From: an uncultured SAR116 cluster alpha proteobacterium
GTDB lineage: Bacteria; Pseudomonadota; Alphaproteobacteria; Puniceispirillales; Puniceispirillaceae
Assembly (NCBI GenBank): GCA_902622515.1
Contig: CACNQE010000001.1
Location: 307,931-371,930 of the forward strand
DNA: 64,000 nt
Direction: 5' to 3'
Position 1 is the stretch's first letter; every line of letters starts with the position of its first letter. The position numbers and the translations under genes were made by a program. The notes beneath the pieces were generated by a model. It was given only the letters and a program-made list of their open reading frames with translations, searched no databases and was not told the origin of the DNA. Below, piece by piece: positions 7,560 to 17,573 of the stretch.

Positions 7560-9095
7560 CTACTCCCACTCAATAGTACCTGGAGGCTTACTAGTATAAT
7601 CATATACAACTCGATTTATACCTGATACCTCGTTTACAATTCTGGTAGCAACATGTGATAAAAATTCTGATGAAAAAGGATAAATATCAGCTGTCATTCC
7701 ATCAGTTGAAGTAACAGCTCGCAATCCACAAACATGTTCGTAAGACCTTGCGTCTCCCATGACACCAACAGTTTTAACAGGAAGTAGGACCGCAAACGCT
7801 TGCCAAACCTTATCATAGAGCCCTTCTTTACGAATTTCGTCCAAATATATTGCATCTGCATTTCTTAGAATATTTAGCTTATAAGCACTTACAGTACCGG
7901 GGATCCGTATTGCTAACCCAGGTCCTGGAAATGGATGACGCCCTATCAGAACTTCGGGGAGCCCTAGTTCCCTTCCAAGTTGGCGTACTTCATCCTTAAA
8001 TAGCGTACGAAGTGGTTCTACAAGCTTCAATTTCATAAATTCGGGCAATCCACCTACATTGTGATGTGATTTTATAGTTACATGTTTGCCACCAGCTGAT
8101 GAGATAGACTCAATCACATCTGGGTATAAAGTTCCCTGAGCGAGAAATTCGGCTCCTGTAATTTTTTGTGCCTCCTCATCAAACACTTTAATAAAACTAG
8201 CTCCAATTATTTTTCTCTTTTTTTCAGGGTCTGATACCCCTTTCAAATTTGATAAGAATAGCTGGCTAGCATCTTTATGAACCAAATTTATATTATAGTA
8301 GTTACTAAATAATTCTATCACCTCCTCTGCTTCTCCTTTACGAAGCAAACCATGGTCTACAAAAACGCAAGTTAACCTTTCCCCAATTGCCTGATGTAAC
8401 AATATAGCCACTACCGAGCTATCAACTCCACCAGATAGCCCACAAATAACTCTCCCAGTATTACCAACCTGTTCTTTTATTCCATCAATTGCTTGAATTT
8501 TATAAGCAGCCATTGACCAATTTGGTACGCATTTACAAATCAATTTTGCAAAATTTTCAAGAATTTGAGAACCACCAGTTGTTTGGACTACCTCTGGATG
8601 AAATTGCACCCCGTAATAATTACGCTCGCTATCTGCAATTGCTGCAAACGGGGCACCCGTTGAGCGAGCAACAACACTAAATCCCTCTGGCAATTCCGAA
8701 ACATGGTCTCCATGGCTCATCCACACATCAAAATCGGTTTCTTTTGGAAGGTTATGGAACAATGAACATTCCGCAATAACTTCTAGGCTTGCTCGCCCAA
8801 ACTCTCTCTTTGTATTTGCTTCAACCTTTCCACCAAGCTGTTCACATAAAGTCTGCTGACCATAGCAAATTCCTAGAATTGGAATACCATTCCAAATAAT
8901 ATTAGGAGCTCTTGGTGTATCGAACTTTGTAACTGAATTTGGCCCACCTGAAAGAATAATGCCCTTCGGCTTCTTTTCAATGTACTCATTACAATCTGAA
9001 GTTGAGGGAACAATCTCCGAATAAAAACCTGCATCACGCAGCCTGCGTGCTATCAATTGCGTAACCTGTGAGCCAAAATCAATGATTAAAATCAT
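7560..9095 (-). CDS. guaA: GMP synthase (glutamine-hydrolysing)
   Basis: GuaA converts XMP to GMP using glutamine and ATP. The 511-aa protein has the class I glutamine amidotransferase domain first: the nucleophile Cys77 is in LGICYGQQ and the His/Glu pair in GVQFHPEV. The ATP pyrophosphatase domain follows, with the P-loop [10 protein letters not shown]. The C-terminal dimerisation domain contains FPGPGLAIR and ends in KPPGTIEWE, as in intact GuaA. The start at ATG 9095 ([10 protein letters not shown]) matches the family; an upstream ATG at 9149 would add 18 unrelated residues overlapping guaB. A GAGGAAG lies upstream. It forms a unit with guaB, 50 bases away. Confidence 0.97.
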   Translation of the reverse strand: MILIIDFGSQVTQLIARRLRDAGFYSEIVPSTSDCNEYIEKKPKGIILSGGPNSVTKFDTPRAPNIIWNGIPILGICYGQQTLCEQLGGKVEANTKREFGRASLEVIAECSLFHNLPKETDFDVWMSHGDHVSELPEGFSVVARSTGAPFAAIADSERNYYGVQFHPEVVQTTGGSQILENFAKLICKCVPNWSMAAYKIQAIDGIKEQVGNTGRVICGLSGGVDSSVVAILLHQAIGERLTCVFVDHGLLRKGEAEEVIELFSNYYNINLVHKDASQLFLSNLKGVSDPEKKRKIIGASFIKVFDEEAQKITGAEFLAQGTLYPDVIESISSAGGKHVTIKSHHNVGGLPEFMKLKLVEPLRTLFKDEVRQLGRELGLPEVLIGRHPFPGPGLAIRIPGTVSAYKLNILRNADAIYLDEIRKEGLYDKVWQAFAVLLPVKTVGVMGDARSYEHVCGLRAVTSTDGMTADIYPFSSEFLSHVATRIVNEVSGINRVVYDYTSKPPGTIEWE

Positions 9096-9145
9096 ATTTA
9101 TTAAACTAACTTCCTCAAAAATATTTTTTTTATGAATTTTACAAC

Positions 9146-10702
<1,557 letters not shown>

Positions 10703-10711
10703 CTACAAAAT

Positions 10712-11485
10712 CTAATTTTTAGACTTCTCAGATTTATTTGCACCAACATATCCTTTCGCGAATAAATATGTCTCAACAGATTCTACTCTGCTTGCTGGCG
10801 GCTTAAGATGCTTTACTTTTTCAAACTTATTGTTTAATGCCGTTAACAATGATTTTTCTGCTCCACCTCTAAATGCCTTTGCTAGAAAAATGCCACTATC
10901 TGATAATACATCATCTGCAAAATCCAAAGCAGCCTCAAGCAAACTCATTGTTCTTAAATGATCTGTTAGACGATGACCGGTAGTTGCTGCCGCCATATCA
11001 GATAAGACAATATCTGCATAGCCATTTAAATATGATTTAATCTCCTTAATCATATTTTCATCAAAAATATCGCCCTTCAAAATATATGCTCCGTTAACGG
11101 GTTCTGTATCGAGCAAATCAATCCCCACAAGTCGTCCAATTCCAGCATCCATCCTGCATCTTTTCGCCACGACTTGTAACCATCCTCCTGGAGCACACCC
11201 TAAATCAACAATGTTAATATGTGGCTTCAGGAATTTATGCTTGTCATCCATTTGTTCTAATTTTATGGCAGCCCTAGACCGTAAACCACGTTCATGTGTT
11301 TGAGATACGAAAGGGTCATTCATTTGGCGTGTTAACCATCGCTGAGAGGATAATTTGCGACCACGCATCTTCTTGGGCTTTTTTGTCAGTCCTGCCTTTG
11401 TTTTATAGGACCTACCAGACAGGCCTTTTTTTGTAACTTTTTTTGTTATTTCAGAAAAGCTGGAGTTACCATCACCATTTGACAT
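10712..11485 (-). CDS. rlmE: 23S rRNA 2'-O-methyltransferase RlmE (FtsJ/RrmJ)
   Basis: RlmE methylates U2552 of 23S rRNA during late 50S assembly. The 257-aa protein shows SAM motif I VDLGCAPGGWLQV (residues 93-105) and a K-D-K-E catalytic set: Lys in RAAIKLEQ, Asp in VLSDMAAATTGHR, Lys in FLAKAFRGG and Glu in SRVESVETYLFA. The first 45 residues form a Lys/Arg-rich extension (KKPKKMRGRK) absent from the E. coli enzyme and common in alphaproteobacteria. It is upstream of guaB on the same strand, 75 bases away. Confidence 0.95.
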   Translation of the reverse strand: MSNGDGNSSFSEITKKVTKKGLSGRSYKTKAGLTKKPKKMRGRKLSSQRWLTRQMNDPFVSQTHERGLRSRAAIKLEQMDDKHKFLKPHINIVDLGCAPGGWLQVVAKRCRMDAGIGRLVGIDLLDTEPVNGAYILKGDIFDENMIKEIKSYLNGYADIVLSDMAAATTGHRLTDHLRTMSLLEAALDFADDVLSDSGIFLAKAFRGGAEKSLLTALNNKFEKVKHLKPPASRVESVETYLFAKGYVGANKSEKSKN

Positions 11486-11606
11486 GAATCTGACTTTCTC
11501 TAATTATTTCCCAACTTAAATTTTGTTTCAACAAAAATTAGATTATAATACAGTTTATTTTTCAAATAAGATTAGAAGATATAATTAATGTGAAAAAATA
11601 TCCGAA

Positions 11607-14600
11607 CTAATCGTCCATTTGTAAAAATTGGCCCTTGCTATTAGCGCCAACTCCAAAAAAACCTATCACTAATTTTACTAGATTTTTAACATCGTTAGTC
11701 ACTCCAATCATCGCTGGCACAACAAATAACACCAGTATACTTGTAACAGCTAATCCAAATGTTATTGTAGTTGCCATTGGAATAAGAAACTGAGCCTGCA
11801 AAGACTTCTCAAACATAAGTGCAGAAAGCCCACCAATTGTTGTAAGTGAAGTAAGTAACATAGGTCTCAATCTATCCATTGCCCCCCTAACAACAGCATT
11901 CTCAAGCAAATTTCTATCATCTTCAAATTCTTTCATTCTTCGCTCTATTGTCGCAACTAAGATAATAGAATTATTTACCACAATTCCTGCAAGAGCAATT
12001 ATGGCAAACATAGATAAGATATTTAAGCTCAAGCCCATCACATAATGCCCAAAAACTGCTCCAATTAAACTAAATGGAATTATAATCATAACAGAAAAAG
12101 GCAATGTCCAACTAGAAAAAACCCATGCTAAAACTACGTAAATAGACACTAAAGCCAAAATAGCGCCAACACCCATATCAGAGAAAGTTTCATCTTGCTC
12201 TTGGTTTCTTCCACCAAATTTGTAGCTTAATCCAGCTTCTGATATTAATTCCGGCATCGCTGATGTCTGCATTGCTTCCACAAACTGAGAAGTATTCAAA
12301 ATTGCTTCGTCTAAATCTCCTAGAATAGCAATTTCTCGGGAACCGTTCTGTCTTCTAACAACATCAAAACCAAGCCTTTTGTTGATACTTGCCACTTCAT
12401 CTAGATAGATATAATTTCCATTTTTATCTATTAATTGAAATTCGCCGATATCGTCACTCACTAATTCAATATCAGGCCGCGATAGACGCACTATAACCTC
12501 CTCATCTCCCCGAGCAAATTTTTGTACGATTATACCATCAAGTGCAGCTCTTATTTGCAGACCAATGTCAAGAGTGGTGAATCCAAGTGACCTGCCAAGA
12601 GGTGTCAGTGTTATAATACGCTCTTCTGCGCCATAATCCATATTATCCAAAACATCAGAAGTGCCGGGGAGTTGTTCAACAAGCTCTGTAATCTTAAGGG
12701 CTGTTTCTTTAAGTTTTTTCAGGTCATCTCCCATTATTCGTATATCAATATCACGTCCGGGCGGCCCACCTACAGGAGCTCTAACAGTAAGTACATCATT
12801 GCCTGGTTGCGGAACTATCTCATTTCTCAGCGCTTCTACAAATTCTGGAGCGCGAACATTCCTTTTATCTGCAGGCATAAGTGCTACTACCATTGACCCT
12901 TGCCTTGTGTTTACAGCATTATTAGAAGGGTCCTCTGTCTCATTTCTTGCAAAATAGGTATAATGAAAATCTATAATCTTCCCATTTTGATTAGACATAT
13001 TTTTTTCTATTTCCAATATGGCTCTATTTAACTCATTCATCATCTCAAAGGTCTGGCTTTCAGAAGAACCAGGTACCATGGTAAAATTTACATAAACAAC
13101 ATCTGACTCGGGAGCGGAAAAAAACACAAAACCTACTCGGCCGCCAACGATCATCCCAATAGAATAAATTAGTAAGCCAAATGCGAAAGCAAAAGTCAGA
13201 TATCTAAAACGAAAAGCTGCTCGAACGGCAGGGCCAAATAACCTAGTCCTAAAATAATCAAACCCTTTGTCGAAAATACGTCTAAGACTGCTAGGTTTTT
13301 TCTTTGGATCTCCTGCTCCATGGGCAAGATGAGCAGGTAAGATGAAGAAACATTCTATCAAGCTGGCAACCAACACTGCACAAACCACTGCGGGAATAGC
13401 TACAATAATAGCCCCAATAACCCCTTGTATTATAAATAGAGGTAGGAAAGCAGCAACGGTGGTTAACATTGCAGAAAAAACAGGGGCACCCATTCTTGTC
13501 GCTGCTAAAATTGCAGCATTTTCAGCATTTAAGGACCTATTGGTCCTCAAATGTTCCGTATGTTCTCCAATCACTATAGCATCGTCAACGACGATACCCA
13601 ATGCCATAATTATACCGAATAGAGATATCATGTTTATTGTTTGACCAGTAATAAGCATGACACCAAAAGTTGCCATGAATGCAACAGGAATACCTACGGC
13701 GACCCAGAAAGCTATTCTTGCTGGCAAAAACAAAAACAGAACTAGCAACACTATAATAAGACCGCTTATCCCATTTGTTACCATAAGCTGAATTCTCTGT
13801 GAAATAAGGTCAGCTTGAATACCATGCTGAACTAGAAACAATGAAGCAGGCAGCATATCACTTTTTTGCATTACATAGCCTTGCACCACTTCGTTTATCT
13901 TCAGGGAATCATTTGTCTTACTTCTCTGGATTTTTAAATTTACTGCAGGAAACTGGTTATGAAAAATCAAGACTGAATTATCGTTAGTCCCATCTGTCAG
14001 CTTTGCCACATCTCCAAGGAGGACTGAGCTACCATCAGCTCTGTTTAAGATTTTGATGTCAGCAAAATCTTTTGCTTTGTAGCGCTTACCTAATGAGCGG
14101 ACACGCAAAGCACCATCTGCAAAACTACCCGCCGGAATATCAATTGATGATGTTGTTATTGCTTTTGACAAATCTTCTAAGCCAATTCCAAGCCTTGCTA
14201 ACTCCCTTTCACCCACCTCAATGATTATTTCTTCATCTGGTAATCCTTGAATATCAATTTTATCAACACCGAGTTTCAGCAAATCTTCCTTAATTTGTTT
14301 GGCATGAAAACGAAGAACATCTAATGATACATCTCCATAGATTGTTAAATTTGAAATTATGTCCGAAAATTCCGCTTTAACTATAACAGGGGTCTCTGCT
14401 TCATCTGGAAGATCAACTAAACCAACCGCAGCCTCAACATCGGCTAAGGCCTTTTGCATATCACTTCCAAATTTAAATTCTATTACCGAAGTTGCTCTTC
14501 CCTCTAAAGAAGTGGAATTGACAGATTTTACATTTTCTATCGCCCGCAATTCTGGCTCTAATGACTGGATAATGTTAGAGTCAATATCTTCTGCTGTTGC

Positions 14601-14765
14601 CCCTGACCATGATATTGTAATGCCAATAATGTCTACGGATATATCTGGGAAGAATTGTTTATTTATACGCCCTGCTGAAAGCACACCGACTAAAATCATT
14701 AAAATCATGATTAAATTTGCAGCGGTTCGATGCCTAACAAAAAATTTTATGATTTCTGCGAACAT
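11607..14765 (-). CDS. RND-family efflux permease (AcrB/MdtB-like)
   Basis: A 1052-aa proton-driven exporter of the HAE-type RND family. It has the expected two repeats of six membrane spans with large periplasmic loops. Span 1 follows FAEIIKFFVRHRTAANLIMI. GIVVDDAIVIGEH in span 4 carries the Asp pair of the proton relay, and the second half shows AGIVVNNSIILV. RND permeases work with an adaptor and an outer-membrane channel. The adaptor gene ends five bases before this start, but no TolC-like gene is nearby, so the channel must be encoded elsewhere. The substrate is unknown. Confidence 0.93.
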   Translation of the reverse strand: MFAEIIKFFVRHRTAANLIMILMILVGVLSAGRINKQFFPDISVDIIGITISWSGATAEDIDSNIIQSLEPELRAIENVKSVNSTSLEGRATSVIEFKFGSDMQKALADVEAAVGLVDLPDEAETPVIVKAEFSDIISNLTIYGDVSLDVLRFHAKQIKEDLLKLGVDKIDIQGLPDEEIIIEVGERELARLGIGLEDLSKAITTSSIDIPAGSFADGALRVRSLGKRYKAKDFADIKILNRADGSSVLLGDVAKLTDGTNDNSVLIFHNQFPAVNLKIQRSKTNDSLKINEVVQGYVMQKSDMLPASLFLVQHGIQADLISQRIQLMVTNGISGLIIVLLVLFLFLPARIAFWVAVGIPVAFMATFGVMLITGQTINMISLFGIIMALGIVVDDAIVIGEHTEHLRTNRSLNAENAAILAATRMGAPVFSAMLTTVAAFLPLFIIQGVIGAIIVAIPAVVCAVLVASLIECFFILPAHLAHGAGDPKKKPSSLRRIFDKGFDYFRTRLFGPAVRAAFRFRYLTFAFAFGLLIYSIGMIVGGRVGFVFFSAPESDVVYVNFTMVPGSSESQTFEMMNELNRAILEIEKNMSNQNGKIIDFHYTYFARNETEDPSNNAVNTRQGSMVVALMPADKRNVRAPEFVEALRNEIVPQPGNDVLTVRAPVGGPPGRDIDIRIMGDDLKKLKETALKITELVEQLPGTSDVLDNMDYGAEERIITLTPLGRSLGFTTLDIGLQIRAALDGIIVQKFARGDEEVIVRLSRPDIELVSDDIGEFQLIDKNGNYIYLDEVASINKRLGFDVVRRQNGSREIAILGDLDEAILNTSQFVEAMQTSAMPELISEAGLSYKFGGRNQEQDETFSDMGVGAILALVSIYVVLAWVFSSWTLPFSVMIIIPFSLIGAVFGHYVMGLSLNILSMFAIIALAGIVVNNSIILVATIERRMKEFEDDRNLLENAVVRGAMDRLRPMLLTSLTTIGGLSALMFEKSLQAQFLIPMATTITFGLAVTSILVLFVVPAMIGVTNDVKNLVKLVIGFFGVGANSKGQFLQMDD

Positions 14766-14770
14766 AAAAC

Positions 14771-15949
14771 CTAATCCACATTAATAATTTGGTTTATTTT
14801 AACTTTCATACCAGCTGATAGTCCTAATAAACGAGTAGTGATAATTAGTTCATTTTCCTGTAGTTCACCACTTACCCAAATTTTTCCATCGCTTCGATAT
14901 TTTATTTCGACATTTCTCGCAACAGTACGTCCATTTACCACTGCATAAACTTTTTCATTAGCATAAAGGGCTGACTCTGGCAGCAACACAACTTTGTCCA
15001 AGTTCAATCCTTTATAGACAACTTCTACAAATGCCCCAACAGGGATAAAATTAGAGGAATTGTCCTCTAATTCGGCATATAATGTCCCACCACCATCTAT
15101 TTTATCAATTTCTGATTGATATCTTTTAATAATCCCTTTAGCGATTGCCAAGTCATCATCACCACTCTTCCAAATAAGAGAAACTTCTGAATTTAGGAGT
15201 GAATCTAATTTTACAAATACTTCCGCTGGAACGATAAAGGGTACTTCCTTAGCATTTAACTCTGTTAATACGCCAATAGTACTAGCATTAGTAACTCTTT
15301 GCCCTGGTGCAATGCTTACTTTACTCAGGCTACCAGTAAAAGGCGCTATGAGTTTAGTATCATCAATATCTTTAATTTGTTTTTTTCGCAGAATTTCTAA
15401 CTCTAAAATCCTTGCTTCTGATTGTGCAAGCTGATTTTCTGTTATGACAACAGAAAGTTTTGCCTCATCTAAACTTGCATCTGTTGCAGCACTTCGCTCC
15501 TTCATTTTTTGTATTCTATTTGCAATCTTCAAACGAAGTTCACTTTGTTTTTCCAGATAAGAGACATTGATTTTTTCCGCTTTTATTTTTGTATCCGTAT
15601 CTTCGAGCGCTAGAATCTGCCTATCATCCTCAAGTCCTACAAGCAGCTCTCCTTTCTTTAGAATTGCTCCTTCTTTAAAGTTCGGAGAAATGAAATTTAC
15701 TACACCAGTGAGAGGTAATTGCAAATTAACCTGTCGCATTGATTTAACAGTGCTATAGGAAACAAATTCAGGCTGTGCGCCTTTAATTGAAACAGGGCTT
15801 ACATCAACAGACCAGACTTTCTCTTCTAATCTCGTTTGTTCAACAATAGGTTTAGTACTAACAAGATAATTAAACCCATATAAAAATGCGCCAAGAATAA
15901 GGAAGGCTGGAAATGCTCTAAAGAAAAATAATTTTAATAACCTACCCAC
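14771..15949 (-). CDS. RND periplasmic adaptor (membrane fusion protein)
   Basis: A 392-aa HlyD/AcrA-type adaptor anchored by one N-terminal span (LKLFFFRAFPAFLILGAFLYGF). A lipoyl/beta-barrel half-motif (LPLTGVVNFISPNFKEGAILKKGELL split around residue 80) is followed by an alpha-helical hairpin from about 110 to 195 and the matching lipoyl half APFTGSLSKVSIAPGQRV. Barrel and membrane-proximal domains follow. It bridges the permease encoded immediately downstream (5-base gap) to an outer-membrane channel. It is convergent in no case and divergent from the MATE gene at 16127. Confidence 0.92.
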   Translation of the reverse strand: MGRLLKLFFFRAFPAFLILGAFLYGFNYLVSTKPIVEQTRLEEKVWSVDVSPVSIKGAQPEFVSYSTVKSMRQVNLQLPLTGVVNFISPNFKEGAILKKGELLVGLEDDRQILALEDTDTKIKAEKINVSYLEKQSELRLKIANRIQKMKERSAATDASLDEAKLSVVITENQLAQSEARILELEILRKKQIKDIDDTKLIAPFTGSLSKVSIAPGQRVTNASTIGVLTELNAKEVPFIVPAEVFVKLDSLLNSEVSLIWKSGDDDLAIAKGIIKRYQSEIDKIDGGGTLYAELEDNSSNFIPVGAFVEVVYKGLNLDKVVLLPESALYANEKVYAVVNGRTVARNVEIKYRSDGKIWVSGELQENELIITTRLLGLSAGMKVKINQIINVD

Positions 15950-16126
15950 TCAAACTCTCTTTCTGTTAGTTTAACAAGTAAAATTTATTGAGGTTTATTG
16001 ATTGACGCTATCCACTTATACTGGCATTAGGGAATAATGATAGCTCTTTTTATAAACTAGAAAAATTTTTAAGTGATTTGAGTAAAAATCTATCATTCAC
16101 ATTTTTTTATTTGAAAGTATTTTTTG

Positions 16127-17533
16127 GTGACCCTTAGGATTTTTGGCTTAGCTGGGAATGCAAATAATAGCTGGAAATTAAACTTCTATAGTTTAGTGAA
16201 GCTCTCTATTCCACTTGGAATAGCACAGCTTATTTCCATAGGGATAATGACTTCTGATATATGGGTTATGGGAAGACTTGGAAGTCTTGATCTAGCAGCA
16301 GGTGGCCTAGCTATACGGTACTATCAGCCATTTTATTTTTTTGCTCTTGGCATGCTAGTTGTAATCTCATCTCTAACTTCGCAGGCTCTTGGAGCCGATG
16401 ATGTAAAAACCATACGGCGGGTATTTAGGCAAGGAATATTAGTTGCTATAATTTTCGGCTTTATGTTGGCAATACCAGTAATTAGCGGAATTTGGCTGTT
16501 GCCTAAAATAGGACAAGATCAAGAACTGGTAAGCCATGCGAGCTCGTTTTTAATTATATCAGCTTTTTCTCTTCCTCTGATGTTTCTGTTTCTTGTGATG
16601 AGATTTTTTTCAGCAGCCTACTCGAAACCGTATGTGCAATTAATTGGTGCTCTTATCGCCTTGCTGTTTAATATAATTGGAAACGAAATACTTACTTTTG
16701 GATTTTTTTGGATACCAAGTCTCGGATTGAATGGGATTGCAATATCAACTGCTGTTTGTTTCCTTGCGGGCACAATCTCGATGGGGCTAATTATTGGACT
16801 AAAATCACCTTTTAAGGATACACACCCTTTTAAAAGGTTATGGGCAATGGACTGGAAAATAACAAAAAAAATCTTAAAAGTGGGAAGCCCAAATGGAGTA
16901 ATGGTGATGTCAGAAACTGGTATGTTTGCTGTTGCTTCAATACTGATGGGGTTTTTTGGAACTGCAGCGCTTGCTGCAACAGCAATTTCTACTCAGCTGG
17001 CTGGCATATGTTTCATGATACCACTCTCGATTGCACAGGCAAGCTCTATTCTTATTGGGAGAGCTGCAGGAAGTCAGAATACTGAGAAAGTTGCAAGTCT
17101 TAGCATTATTTCCATCGCATTAGGCATTGGTGTAACTAGTCTAATGAGTTTTTTAATATTTATTTTTCACATGCCATTGATTGATATTTTCTTAAGACGC
17201 GATGACCCACTTCAAGAGGCTGTAACAAATTTTGCAATACCTTTCCTACTAATTACAGCTCTTTTTCAGATTGTTGACGGATTGCAAGCTATAACTGCTG
17301 CTATTTTGCGGGGCATTAATGATACAGCCATACCAGCAATAATCGGTTTTATATGTTTCTGGGGCGGCGGTTTATTTGTAGGATATTTTCTTGCTTTTAG
17401 AGCGGAGGTAGGGCCAAATGGTATTTGGTGGGGCCTCGCATGCGGATTAACATTGGCGAGTCTAATTTTGACAATGAGGTGTTTTTGGTTTTTACATAAA
17501 ATGAAAACTTACAATAAAGTTGAATTAGGATAA
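16127..17533 (+). CDS. MATE-family multidrug/cation exporter
   Basis: A 468-aa inner-membrane carrier with twelve predicted spans of the MATE (NorM-like) type. The N-terminal half includes SIPLGIAQLISIGIMTSDIWVMGRLG with the conserved Asp-Met-Gly region of spans 1-2, and SLTSQALGADD follows span 2. The second half repeats this (GSPNGVMVMSETGMFAVASILMGFFG, IGRAAGSQN). Such proteins export drugs or organic cations in exchange for Na+ or H+. No ATG precedes span 1; GTG 16127 or TTG 16124 would serve and neither has a clear ribosome site. glnE follows 40 bases later. Confidence 0.92.
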   Translation: MTLRIFGLAGNANNSWKLNFYSLVKLSIPLGIAQLISIGIMTSDIWVMGRLGSLDLAAGGLAIRYYQPFYFFALGMLVVISSLTSQALGADDVKTIRRVFRQGILVAIIFGFMLAIPVISGIWLLPKIGQDQELVSHASSFLIISAFSLPLMFLFLVMRFFSAAYSKPYVQLIGALIALLFNIIGNEILTFGFFWIPSLGLNGIAISTAVCFLAGTISMGLIIGLKSPFKDTHPFKRLWAMDWKITKKILKVGSPNGVMVMSETGMFAVASILMGFFGTAALAATAISTQLAGICFMIPLSIAQASSILIGRAAGSQNTEKVASLSIISIALGIGVTSLMSFLIFIFHMPLIDIFLRRDDPLQEAVTNFAIPFLLITALFQIVDGLQAITAAILRGINDTAIPAIIGFICFWGGGLFVGYFLAFRAEVGPNGIWWGLACGLTLASLILTMRCFWFLHKMKTYNKVELG

Positions 17534-17573
17534 AAGCAAAGCTTTAAAAAAACAAAATAAAAAGATAACTTAT

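Noticed and set aside
13342..13644. 100-codon plus-strand frame inside the RND permease
   Set aside because: Antisense to spans 3-6 of the permease; Ile/Ala-rich shadow with no ribosome site.
14359..14784. Long open frame on the plus strand opposite the RND permease
   Set aside because: It lies fully antisense to strongly conserved RND codons and its translation is low-complexity Ser/Thr/Ala-rich, a usual shadow pattern.
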